Shown here piece by piece: positions 17,877 to 25,141 of a DNA stretch of 43,090 bases. Made by a program: the position numbers and the translations under genes. Below the pieces are notes generated by a model. It did no database searches. It was not told the origin of the DNA and saw nothing but the letters and a program-made list of their open reading frames with translations. Location: positions 1 through 43,090 of the forward strand of contig CANMCY010000018.1 of the NCBI GenBank assembly GCA_947496375.1, written 5' to 3'. This DNA is from Flavobacteriales bacterium. Its GTDB lineage: Bacteria > Bacteroidota > Bacteroidia > NS11-12g > UBA955. The first letter of the stretch is position 1; every line of letters begins with the position of its first letter.

Positions 17877-19151
17877 ATGAACAGATTCTATTCAAATAAG
17901 GAAGACAACCCGGCACTAGACACGATTTCAGTTTGGTTATACATAGTTCTTGTTTTTATTGGACTTATTAGTATTTATTCAGCCACATCAGAAGTAAATC
18001 AAACTTTTGAATTTTCTTTTTCGTCCCTTGCCGGTCGGCAACTGATCTGGATAGGTGGTGCCATTATAATCATATTTACCATTGCCTTTGCCAACGTTGC
18101 CATCATAGATTACTTCGCCTATGGATTTTATGGTTTTGCCATTCTTTTGAATATTGCAGTACTTTTTCTTGGAAAAGAAGTTTCCGGTGCTAAAAGCTGG
18201 TTTGGATTTGGTGGTTTCGGAATTCAGCCCAGTGAATTTGCAAAAGTGGCAACGGCACTAGCCATAGCCAAGTACCTTGGCACTTACGGTGTGCGGTTTA
18301 AAGGTACCCGGAATGTTGCCATAACATTGGCGTTGTTTTTAGTGCCTATGTTGTTAATATTAATTCAAAACGACACAGGAAGTGCACTGGTTTTTCTTTC
18401 CTTCTTTCTTGTTCTGTACCGGGAGGGGCTCTCAGGATGGATTTTACTCAGTGCGGTATGGCTTATGTTGATTGCCATTGCAAGAATTGTGATGGAAGCA
18501 ACTGGAGTGAGTCATTTATGGACGATGGGTATTTTATTGTTCATGGCTTCTCTGATTATCTATTTTGGAAAAAAGAACAAACAATTAATCATTGCAACCC
18601 TGTTTGTTACGGTTGTCAGTGCTGTATTTAGTGTTGCTGTAGGATTTGCCTACACCAAAATTCTGAAAGGTTATCAGCGGGATAGAATTGAACTGGTGCT
18701 GAATTTAAAACAAGACACCCGCAATATGGGATACAATCTCGAACAATCTCGCATTGCTATTGGCGCCGGACAATTTCTTGGAAGGGGCTACCTAAAGGGC
18801 ACCCAAACTAAAATGGGGTTTGTTCCGGAACAGCATACCGATTTTATATTTTGTACCATAGGGGAAGAATGGGGGTTTGTGGGTGCCCTTGTCTTTTTTG
18901 GATTATACTTTGGATTATTATTCAGATTAATCAACCTTGCCGAAAGGCAGTCCACTGCATTTGGCCGGGTTTTGGGTTACGGAGTGGTTTGCATATTATT
19001 TTTTCACGTGGCCATCAATATCGGTATGACCATTGGTATAGTGCCGGTAATAGGCATACCCCTCCCCTTTATCAGTTTTGGGGGTAGCAGTTTATGGGCC
19101 TTCACCCTACTGTTGTTTTTGTTTCTGAAAGTGGATGAAAAACGGCGTTAA
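17877..19151 (+). CDS. rodA: RodA, SEDS-family peptidoglycan glycosyltransferase
   Basis: Polymerises lipid II into glycan strands in the elongasome together with PBP2. 424 residues, about ten transmembrane helices. SEDS features: GAKSWFGFGGFGIQPSEFAKVA (about 103-124), the loop region FLGRGYLKGTQTKMGFVPEQHTDFIFCTIGEEWG split around 297-330 with the conserved Asp in EQHTDFIF, and the terminal IPVPFxSFGGSS-type motif seen as IPLPFISFGGSSL. Starts 4 bases after PBP2. The last 17 bases overlap mnmD in another frame. Confidence 0.96.
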   Translation: MNRFYSNKEDNPALDTISVWLYIVLVFIGLISIYSATSEVNQTFEFSFSSLAGRQLIWIGGAIIIIFTIAFANVAIIDYFAYGFYGFAILLNIAVLFLGKEVSGAKSWFGFGGFGIQPSEFAKVATALAIAKYLGTYGVRFKGTRNVAITLALFLVPMLLILIQNDTGSALVFLSFFLVLYREGLSGWILLSAVWLMLIAIARIVMEATGVSHLWTMGILLFMASLIIYFGKKNKQLIIATLFVTVVSAVFSVAVGFAYTKILKGYQRDRIELVLNLKQDTRNMGYNLEQSRIAIGAGQFLGRGYLKGTQTKMGFVPEQHTDFIFCTIGEEWGFVGALVFFGLYFGLLFRLINLAERQSTAFGRVLGYGVVCILFFHVAINIGMTIGIVPVIGIPLPFISFGGSSLWAFTLLLFLFLKVDEKRR

Positions 19152-19815
19152 TCAACCGTACCTTAACCTACAGCAAACACCGGACGGTAGTTATACTTTT
19201 TATGACTGTAACTACCATAACCACCTTCATTCAATCAACGGAGCTTTAACTGAAAGTCAGTATGTGTATATTAAACAAGGGTTATCACGTATTCAAAAAG
19301 AAACAATATGCATTTTTGAAATGGGATTCGGTACCGGTTTAAACGCATATCTCGCATATCAGTATGCTGAACTGTTTCACAAAACAATCCATTATCATTC
19401 GATAGACATTCACCCCATTCCCCTTACATTATTGCCACCGCCGGACTTTCTGAACGGAAATTATGCTGCTGTACAAGTATGGAATAACATCATAGAATCT
19501 GCATGGAACAAGGAAAACAGAATCAGTGATTTTTTTAATATAAAGAAGCAAAAACAGAGCATAATAGATTATCAGATAACGGAAAATATTGATATTGTTT
19601 TTTATGATGCATTTGCACCCTCTGTGCAGCCTGAGGTTTGGACTTCAACTATATTTCGCAATTTGTATGATGTATTGTATCCAGGAGGGATGATTGTCAC
19701 CTATAGCGCTGCCCGAGCGGCAAAAACGGCTATTTCCGCCGCGGGTTTCTCGATGGATAAACTGCCGGGTCCACCGGGTAAAAGGCACATGCTGAGAGCT
19801 ATAAAACCGCTATAA
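19135..19815 (+). CDS. mnmD: tRNA U34 methyltransferase MnmD (stand-alone MnmC2-type)
   Basis: SAM-dependent methyltransferase that completes mnm5(s2)U at the wobble position of tRNA, corresponding to the methyltransferase half of MnmC without the FAD oxidase half. 226 residues. SAM-binding motif FEMGFGTGLNAYL (about 61-73); SIDIHP after strand 2; the characteristic FYDAFAPSVQPEVWT (about 157-171) and the C-terminal LPGPPGKRHMLRA. ATG 19135 lies inside the rodA end (17-base overlap), so it is probably translationally coupled to rodA. No functional link to cell shape is known; it appears to be an operon passenger. Confidence 0.92.
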   Translation: MKNGVNQPYLNLQQTPDGSYTFYDCNYHNHLHSINGALTESQYVYIKQGLSRIQKETICIFEMGFGTGLNAYLAYQYAELFHKTIHYHSIDIHPIPLTLLPPPDFLNGNYAAVQVWNNIIESAWNKENRISDFFNIKKQKQSIIDYQITENIDIVFYDAFAPSVQPEVWTSTIFRNLYDVLYPGGMIVTYSAARAAKTAISAAGFSMDKLPGPPGKRHMLRAIKPL

Positions 19816-19925
19816 GTCAGTGTTCTTAATGAAGGTGTTTCAACGTAAATTTCCTTTGTTAGACATCCTAAGATTTCAGCGCATAAAGAATAACAAGGTT
19901 TTAACAATCAATCCTTCACTTTTAG

Positions 19926-19933
19926 TAAGTTTG
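19926..19933 (+). promoter_or_regulatory. Perfect -7 box TAAGTTTG before the FG-GAP lipoprotein
   Basis: TAAGTTTG matches TAnnTTTG exactly and ends 4 bases before the ATG at 19938. The 122-base gap after mnmD holds no other recognised element. The expected -33 TTTG is poor (TTTTAA region). Confidence 0.45.
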
Positions 19934-19937
19934 CAGT

Positions 19938-22900
19938 ATGCGTAATATAACAACATCTTTCATCGCTGCATGGTTGCTTATTGCTTCATCCTGCGGGCAA
20001 AAACAAGATGATCAGTCTGTGCTTTTTGAACTTACACAGCCAGAAGAAACCGGGGTGACTTTTGTGAATACCATTCCTGAAAACGACACCTTGAATCAGT
20101 TTGTTTATCATTACCTCTTCAACGGGAACGGAGTAGCAGCCGCTGATTTGAATAACGATGGGTTGCCTGAGCTTATTTTTACAGGAAATGAGAAACCTGC
20201 AGTACTATACCAAAACAACGGAGATTTTAAATTCGAAGACATTACCGAAAAAGCCGGTTTAAAAACTTCGCACTGGATGAGCGGTATTAGCTTAGCAGAT
20301 GTAAACAATGACGGCTATCTGGATATATACATTTGCAGAAGTGGCCCTGATAAAAACGCCGAAAACAAACGGAATTTATTGTTTATCAACAACGGCAACA
20401 TGACATTCACGGAAAAAGCGGCCGAATGGGGTGTTGATGATCCCGGAAATGCTACCTGTGCCACTTTTTTTGACATGGACAATGATGGTGATGTGGATTT
20501 ATACCTGGGCAATCACGCCGACCGTTTCTTTGCCGATATCGCTACAAAATTCACACCGTCACTGCACAGAGACGAGCGAAGCCAGCAACATTTGTTTAGA
20601 AATGAAGGTAAAAAATATACCGATGTAAGCGAAGGTGCAGGCGTAAATGCCATGGGATATTGCCTTAGTGCTACTGCTGCCGACTTTAATAAAGATGGTT
20701 ATACCGATCTCTATGTATGCAATGATTATCATGTACCGGATTATTACTACATCAACAATGGAGACGGTACATTTAATAATCAGTTTGAAACTTACTTCAA
20801 ACACAGCAGTACCAACAGTATGGGGGCTGATGCAGCCGATTACAATAAAGATGGATGGCTGGATCTGTTCACCGTAGACATGCTGTCAGAAGATCCCAGA
20901 AGATTTGGTTTGTTGGCCGGTCCTAAAAAATATGATTTCTTTACCACCGCCTTGCGCAGCGGTTACGGGCATCAGTACATGCATAATAATCTTCAAACCA
21001 ATTTCAAGGGTCATTTTGCAGACCTTGCCTATTTGAATGGCGTAGCCCGCACAGACTGGAGTTGGAGCCCTTTATTTGCAGATTTTGATAACGATGGCAA
21101 TTCGGATTTATTCATTACCAATGGGTATTACAGAGATGTGACCAACCTGGATTTTATCCTTTTTCAACAACGGAAAGACCAACAATTTAAAAAACCCCTG
21201 AATATTTTAAAAAGCGAACTCAAAAGGGAGCCCACCGTAAAGGAAATAGCAGCCAATCTGAATATCTCTGAGACTGAAGCCGAGAAACTGGCCTATGGCA
21301 CTACCATTAACCACAAAGAAATACTGGAAAAATTACCCTTTGAAAAACTCACTAACTATGCTTACAGAAACCTGGGTAATTACCGGTTTTCGAATGTTAC
21401 GCAGGATTGGGGACTGGATGAACCCACACTCAGCTCCGGATCTACCTACGCCGATCTCAATGCTGACGGCAGATTGGATTTGATCATCTGTAATCAGGGT
21501 GATGTTGCCCATCTGTATAAAAACGTTGGACCTGAAAAAAATTATCTTCGCATAAAATGCAAAGGCGGAAAAAAGAATAATCGTTTTGGGATTGGTTGTA
21601 AAGTGATTAGCGAATCAGATTCCGGTCAGCAAATCATGGAAATGCAGCCATCAAGAGGTTACCAGAGCGCCACAGAGCCCATTATACACATAGGCATGGG
21701 TGAATATTCCTCACTGAAAAAGCTGACCGTAATTTGGCCCAATGGTGAATTCCAGGTTCTGACCAATGTCAAAGCCAATCAGGTTCTTGAAATAGATGAA
21801 AACAATGCCTCAGGAAAATGGGATTACACACCCAAAAATTCATTTTCATTTGAGGAAATCACAAGTCAAATCGGATTGAGTTTCCTTCATCGCGAAGGAG
21901 ACAACCCGGATTTTAAAAGAGAACCTCTGCTGCCACATCGATATTCTATGCTGGGGCCGGGCAGTGCCACAGGCGACGTTAATGGTGATGGACTGACCGA
22001 CCTGTTAATCAGTAATGCAAGAGAAAGTAACGGCTGTATTCTGTATTTGCAAACGAAGGATGGGAAACTTTCTCAGGCCTCTTCCCAACCCTGGAAAAGC
22101 ATGAATAATGTAGATGTGCTGGGATGTTTGATTTTCGATGCCGATGCCGATGGAGACAATGATATATACCTTTCAGCCGGTGGCAGCGAATACGGTTATC
22201 CAAACCCTGCCTATAAACATAAAATATTTTTTAATGATGGTAAAGGAAACTTCACCGAAAAAGCCAGTGCACTTCCCGATTTGAATACAAGCGGTGCCTG
22301 CGTAGCCGCAGGAGATATTGACGGTGACGGAGATCTGGATCTATTTGTGGGCGGGCGGTTAAAACCCGGACAATATCCCGATGTCATTTTAAGAAGCTAC
22401 CTGCTCCAGAATAATAAAGGCACTTTTGTGGATGTAACAGAATATGCAGCACCGGATCTTTTCCAGCCGGGAATGGTTTGTGCCGCGGTGTTTTGCGATT
22501 ACAACAAAGACAATAAAATGGATTTAATCGTATCCGGAGAGTGGATGCCTATCGCATTTCTGGCCAACAATGGCAGCAAACTGGTTAACCAGACCGGTGA
22601 AGCAGGTACCGTGGGGATACCCGGTTGGTATAACAGCCTGATGGCTGTTGATATTGACAATGACGAAGACCTGGATATTATTGCCGGCAATAAAGGCATG
22701 AATTCTTTCTTTCAGGCGACGGATGAAGACAATATAAAAATATATTGGACGGATCTGGATCAAAGCGGCAATGTTGACTTTTGGCTTACCTACAGCAAAA
22801 ACCGCAAAGAATATCCCGTACACGAACTCGACGACATGGGAGCCGCGTATCCGCTTTTCATGAAAAAACGGTTTACGACTTATGAATCATTCGCCGGAAA

Positions 22901-23516
22901 AACAGCACAAGAGGTATTTGGCGAAGAAAACCTGAAGAAAAACAGCATGCGTGCCTCGCAGTTTAACAGTTTATTATTAAGAAACAACGGTGGATCGTTT
23001 GCAATAGAACCTCTACCCCGCCTTGCCCAGGCAGGCCCTGTTTGCGGTATTACGGCTGCAGACATAGACGGAAATGGCTTTTTAGATATTATTGGAATCG
23101 GCAACAATTATGCTCCCAGGGTTGAATACGGCAGAGATGACGCGTTATCCGGCTTTGTTTTGTACAACAACAATGGTAAAAGTTTTAATTTCAGTCATGG
23201 GACAGAAAATGGATTTTATGTTGATGGCGATGCTAAATCCTTGGTTTGGATGGATATGCCCGGAAAATCGCTTTGCCTGATAGCTACACAGAATAACAGT
23301 ACTGCTAAAGCATTTCATCTCAGCAAAACCAAAATGAAGTTTCTGGCAGCACCTGCAAAAGCAGGGAAAGCGATGGTTTACCTCAAAAATGGTGGCTCCC
23401 GCATTGAGAATCTCTCACAGGGATGGGGCTATTTATCGGCTGCCAGACCGGGGGTTTGGATGAATGACCAGGTTAAATCAGTTCAGTTTTTGGATGTATA
23501 CGGCAATAAACTCTGA
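19938..23516 (+). CDS. Giant FG-GAP/VCBS-repeat lipoprotein with ASPIC/UnbV domain (CRTAC1-like)
   Basis: 1192 residues; an SPII signal peptide with lipobox IASSC (Cys near residue 19) predicts a lipid-anchored surface or periplasmic protein. At least twelve calcium-binding FG-GAP motifs of the DxNxDGxxDL type occur, e.g. DLNNDGLPEL, DVNNDGYLDI, DMDNDGDVDL, DFNKDGYTDL, DYNKDGWLDL, DFDNDGNSDL, DLNADGRLDL, DVNGDGLTDL, DIDGDGDLDL and DIDNDEDLDI, arranged as two beta-propeller-like halves. Between them (about residues 530-625) is an ASPIC/UnbV domain (NRFGIGCKV, SRGYQSATEP, WPNGEFQVL). Such proteins are common in Bacteroidota and often uncharacterised. A helical segment at residues 425-451 resembles sigma-70 region 3. 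No SusCD genes are adjacent. Function unknown. Confidence 0.85.
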   Translation: MRNITTSFIAAWLLIASSCGQKQDDQSVLFELTQPEETGVTFVNTIPENDTLNQFVYHYLFNGNGVAAADLNNDGLPELIFTGNEKPAVLYQNNGDFKFEDITEKAGLKTSHWMSGISLADVNNDGYLDIYICRSGPDKNAENKRNLLFINNGNMTFTEKAAEWGVDDPGNATCATFFDMDNDGDVDLYLGNHADRFFADIATKFTPSLHRDERSQQHLFRNEGKKYTDVSEGAGVNAMGYCLSATAADFNKDGYTDLYVCNDYHVPDYYYINNGDGTFNNQFETYFKHSSTNSMGADAADYNKDGWLDLFTVDMLSEDPRRFGLLAGPKKYDFFTTALRSGYGHQYMHNNLQTNFKGHFADLAYLNGVARTDWSWSPLFADFDNDGNSDLFITNGYYRDVTNLDFILFQQRKDQQFKKPLNILKSELKREPTVKEIAANLNISETEAEKLAYGTTINHKEILEKLPFEKLTNYAYRNLGNYRFSNVTQDWGLDEPTLSSGSTYADLNADGRLDLIICNQGDVAHLYKNVGPEKNYLRIKCKGGKKNNRFGIGCKVISESDSGQQIMEMQPSRGYQSATEPIIHIGMGEYSSLKKLTVIWPNGEFQVLTNVKANQVLEIDENNASGKWDYTPKNSFSFEEITSQIGLSFLHREGDNPDFKREPLLPHRYSMLGPGSATGDVNGDGLTDLLISNARESNGCILYLQTKDGKLSQASSQPWKSMNNVDVLGCLIFDADADGDNDIYLSAGGSEYGYPNPAYKHKIFFNDGKGNFTEKASALPDLNTSGACVAAGDIDGDGDLDLFVGGRLKPGQYPDVILRSYLLQNNKGTFVDVTEYAAPDLFQPGMVCAAVFCDYNKDNKMDLIVSGEWMPIAFLANNGSKLVNQTGEAGTVGIPGWYNSLMAVDIDNDEDLDIIAGNKGMNSFFQATDEDNIKIYWTDLDQSGNVDFWLTYSKNRKEYPVHELDDMGAAYPLFMKKRFTTYESFAGKTAQEVFGEENLKKNSMRASQFNSLLLRNNGGSFAIEPLPRLAQAGPVCGITAADIDGNGFLDIIGIGNNYAPRVEYGRDDALSGFVLYNNNGKSFNFSHGTENGFYVDGDAKSLVWMDMPGKSLCLIATQNNSTAKAFHLSKTKMKFLAAPAKAGKAMVYLKNGGSRIENLSQGWGYLSAARPGVWMNDQVKSVQFLDVYGNKL

Positions 23517-23522
23517 TTTTAG

Positions 23523-23552
23523 TTGAAATTTCGAATAAATCCTTTATATTTG
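23523..23552 (+). promoter_or_regulatory. Full Bacteroidota promoter (-33 TTG, -7 TATATTTG)
   Basis: TTG at 23523-23525, a 19-base spacer, then TATATTTG at 23545-23552, a perfect TAnnTTTG. The start codon of the 49-residue protein follows 19 bases later. This is the best promoter match in the window; it lies within 40 bases of the upstream stop codon. Confidence 0.7.
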
Positions 23553-23571
23553 CAGTTCTAAAAAATCAGCC

Positions 23572-23721
23572 ATGGGAGTTACCAGACTAAAGCGCAAAGA
23601 AGCTAAAATCAGAGCCAGATCCAATCGCAGGGTGCAAACCATCAAGCGCCTCAAATCTATTGTTTTACTTGCATCTCCCTTCAAAGGAGAATCAGGTATT
23701 ATCCTGGAAGATCAGGAATAA
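23572..23721 (+). CDS. Small basic conserved-looking protein, 49 residues
   Basis: An ATG at 23572 opens a 49-codon frame encoding a very basic N-terminal half (MGVTRLKRKEAKIRAR, then SNRRVQTIKRLKS) and a more neutral tail ending GIILEDQE. The M-x-x-TRLKRK start resembles small basic proteins I associate with Bacteroidota genomes, but I cannot name the family. The basic half suggests binding to RNA, ribosome or DNA (inference). Support for a real gene: a consensus promoter 20 bases upstream, a Rho-independent hairpin 22 bases downstream, and no competing frame. It is an independent transcription unit between two lipoprotein genes. Confidence 0.65.
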   Translation: MGVTRLKRKEAKIRARSNRRVQTIKRLKSIVLLASPFKGESGIILEDQE

Positions 23722-23742
23722 TCACCATACCAAAAATTTAAA

Positions 23743-23770
23743 AGCGATCTTTTCAGGTCGCTTTTTTTTG
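23743..23770 (+). terminator. Rho-independent terminator
   Basis: AGCGATC and GGTCGCT form a 7-bp stem (one G-U pair) around a TTTTCA loop, followed by a run of eight T. It ends the small basic gene and separates it from the lipoprotein gene at 23829. Confidence 0.8.
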
Positions 23771-23812
23771 TACTGAAATCACGGATTTACATTTTATTAA
23801 TACTTGAACCTG

Positions 23813-23820
23813 TAACTTTG
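23813..23820 (+). promoter_or_regulatory. Perfect -7 box TAACTTTG before the PAP2-like lipoprotein
   Basis: TAACTTTG fits TAnnTTTG exactly and ends 8 bases before the ATG at 23829, just after the terminator at 23743-23770, where a new promoter is needed. The -33 element is not clear. Confidence 0.5.
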
Positions 23821-23828
23821 AATTCAAT

Positions 23829-25139
23829 ATGAAATACTTCTTACCCCTGTTTTCATCGCTGTTTTTCATTGCTGCCTGTACCCAAAAGAGCACTGAAAAT
23901 ATTATCATCAAACATGATGTTTTAACGGAATGTAACATTGCCATTCAAAATGCGGTGGTGGTAGACAGGGTTCCACCACCTGTAGCCAGCAGAAGGTATT
24001 ATTATGCCGGTGTGGCCGCCTATGAGTCACTCGTTCCATTCTCTCAAGAGTTTATTTCACTATCCGGACAATTAATAGACCTTAAAGAATTACCCAAACC
24101 GGATACCAGTCTTAGGTATTGTCTGGATCTGGTTGCGCTTTGTGCACACACTTACACAAGCCAAAAGCTCGTTTTTCAGGAGGATAGTATTGTCAATTTC
24201 AGACAGCGTAAGCTTGATTTCTATAAACGCTCATTACCCTCAAAAACCTTCTACAACTCCATTGCCTATGGTGATTCTGTGGGAGCGGCAATCGTAAAAT
24301 GGGCTAAAACTGACAACTATGGCAAGACAAGGGGTACCGATTTTTATCTGGTGAAACAGGGAGACGGTAAATGGGAGCCCACCCTACCCGAATTCGGAGA
24401 CGCGTTGGAACCAAACTGGTTCAAGTTGCGTACAGCGGTTGTTCCAACGGCAGCAAGCATAACCATACCCAAGCCGGAGCCATTTAACAAGGATAAAAAC
24501 AGCCGCTTTTATAAACTCGCAAAGCAGGTTTATGACCAAAATAAAAATCAGGACAGCAGTTATCTGGATATTGCCAAATACTGGGATGATAACCCCAACT
24601 CTACCATACATTACGGGCATGCAACCATTGGTGTTCTGCGTATCTCCCCCCCGGGCCACTGGCTCAGTATATTCAGCAATGTAGCCAAACAAAAAAAATA
24701 TGATTTGTTCAAATCTGCAGAGGGTATTGCAAGACTAAGTGCCGTAATTTATGATGCCTTCATAATTTGCTGGGATACAAAATATAAAACTGAATATGTA
24801 AGGCCTGAAACCGTTATCAGAAAATATATTGACAGCAGCTGGACGCCGGCCATTCAAACCCCTCCATTCCCTGAATACCCCAGTGCTCACAGTGTAGTCA
24901 GCTCTTCCTCCGCCACACTGCTAACCTCAATGTTTGGCGAGTACGCCTTTACAGATAGTACCCAAATGGAATTTGGACTTGGAGCCAGAAGTTTTAAAAA
25001 CTTCAGAGAAGCAGCCAACGAGGCATGCATGAGCAGATTATATGGTGGTATACACTTTATCGACGGAATTGAAAACGGAAAACTCATGGGTAATATGCTG
25101 GGTGAATATCACCTTAAGCATGTAAAAACCCGTAAATAA
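23829..25139 (+). CDS. Vanadium-haloperoxidase/PAP2-family lipoprotein, probable acid phosphatase
   Basis: 436 residues with an SPII signal peptide (lipobox IAAC, Cys near 17). The C-terminal part carries the vanadium haloperoxidase/PAP2 phosphatase motifs in order: K-x6-RP as KYKTEYVRP (about 317-325), PSAHS in place of PSGH (about 350), and SRLYGGIHFIDG (about 401-412), supplying the catalytic His and phosphate- or vanadate-binding Arg. The alanine in PSAH and the spacing after the last His agree with bacterial vanadium-dependent haloperoxidase-like proteins found in Bacteroidota. Whether it binds vanadate or acts as phosphatase cannot be decided from sequence. It has its own promoter box; its stop is 2 bases from the convergent valS stop. 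Confidence 0.83.
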   Translation: MKYFLPLFSSLFFIAACTQKSTENIIIKHDVLTECNIAIQNAVVVDRVPPPVASRRYYYAGVAAYESLVPFSQEFISLSGQLIDLKELPKPDTSLRYCLDLVALCAHTYTSQKLVFQEDSIVNFRQRKLDFYKRSLPSKTFYNSIAYGDSVGAAIVKWAKTDNYGKTRGTDFYLVKQGDGKWEPTLPEFGDALEPNWFKLRTAVVPTAASITIPKPEPFNKDKNSRFYKLAKQVYDQNKNQDSSYLDIAKYWDDNPNSTIHYGHATIGVLRISPPGHWLSIFSNVAKQKKYDLFKSAEGIARLSAVIYDAFIICWDTKYKTEYVRPETVIRKYIDSSWTPAIQTPPFPEYPSAHSVVSSSSATLLTSMFGEYAFTDSTQMEFGLGARSFKNFREAANEACMSRLYGGIHFIDGIENGKLMGNMLGEYHLKHVKTRK

Positions 25140-25141
25140 TT

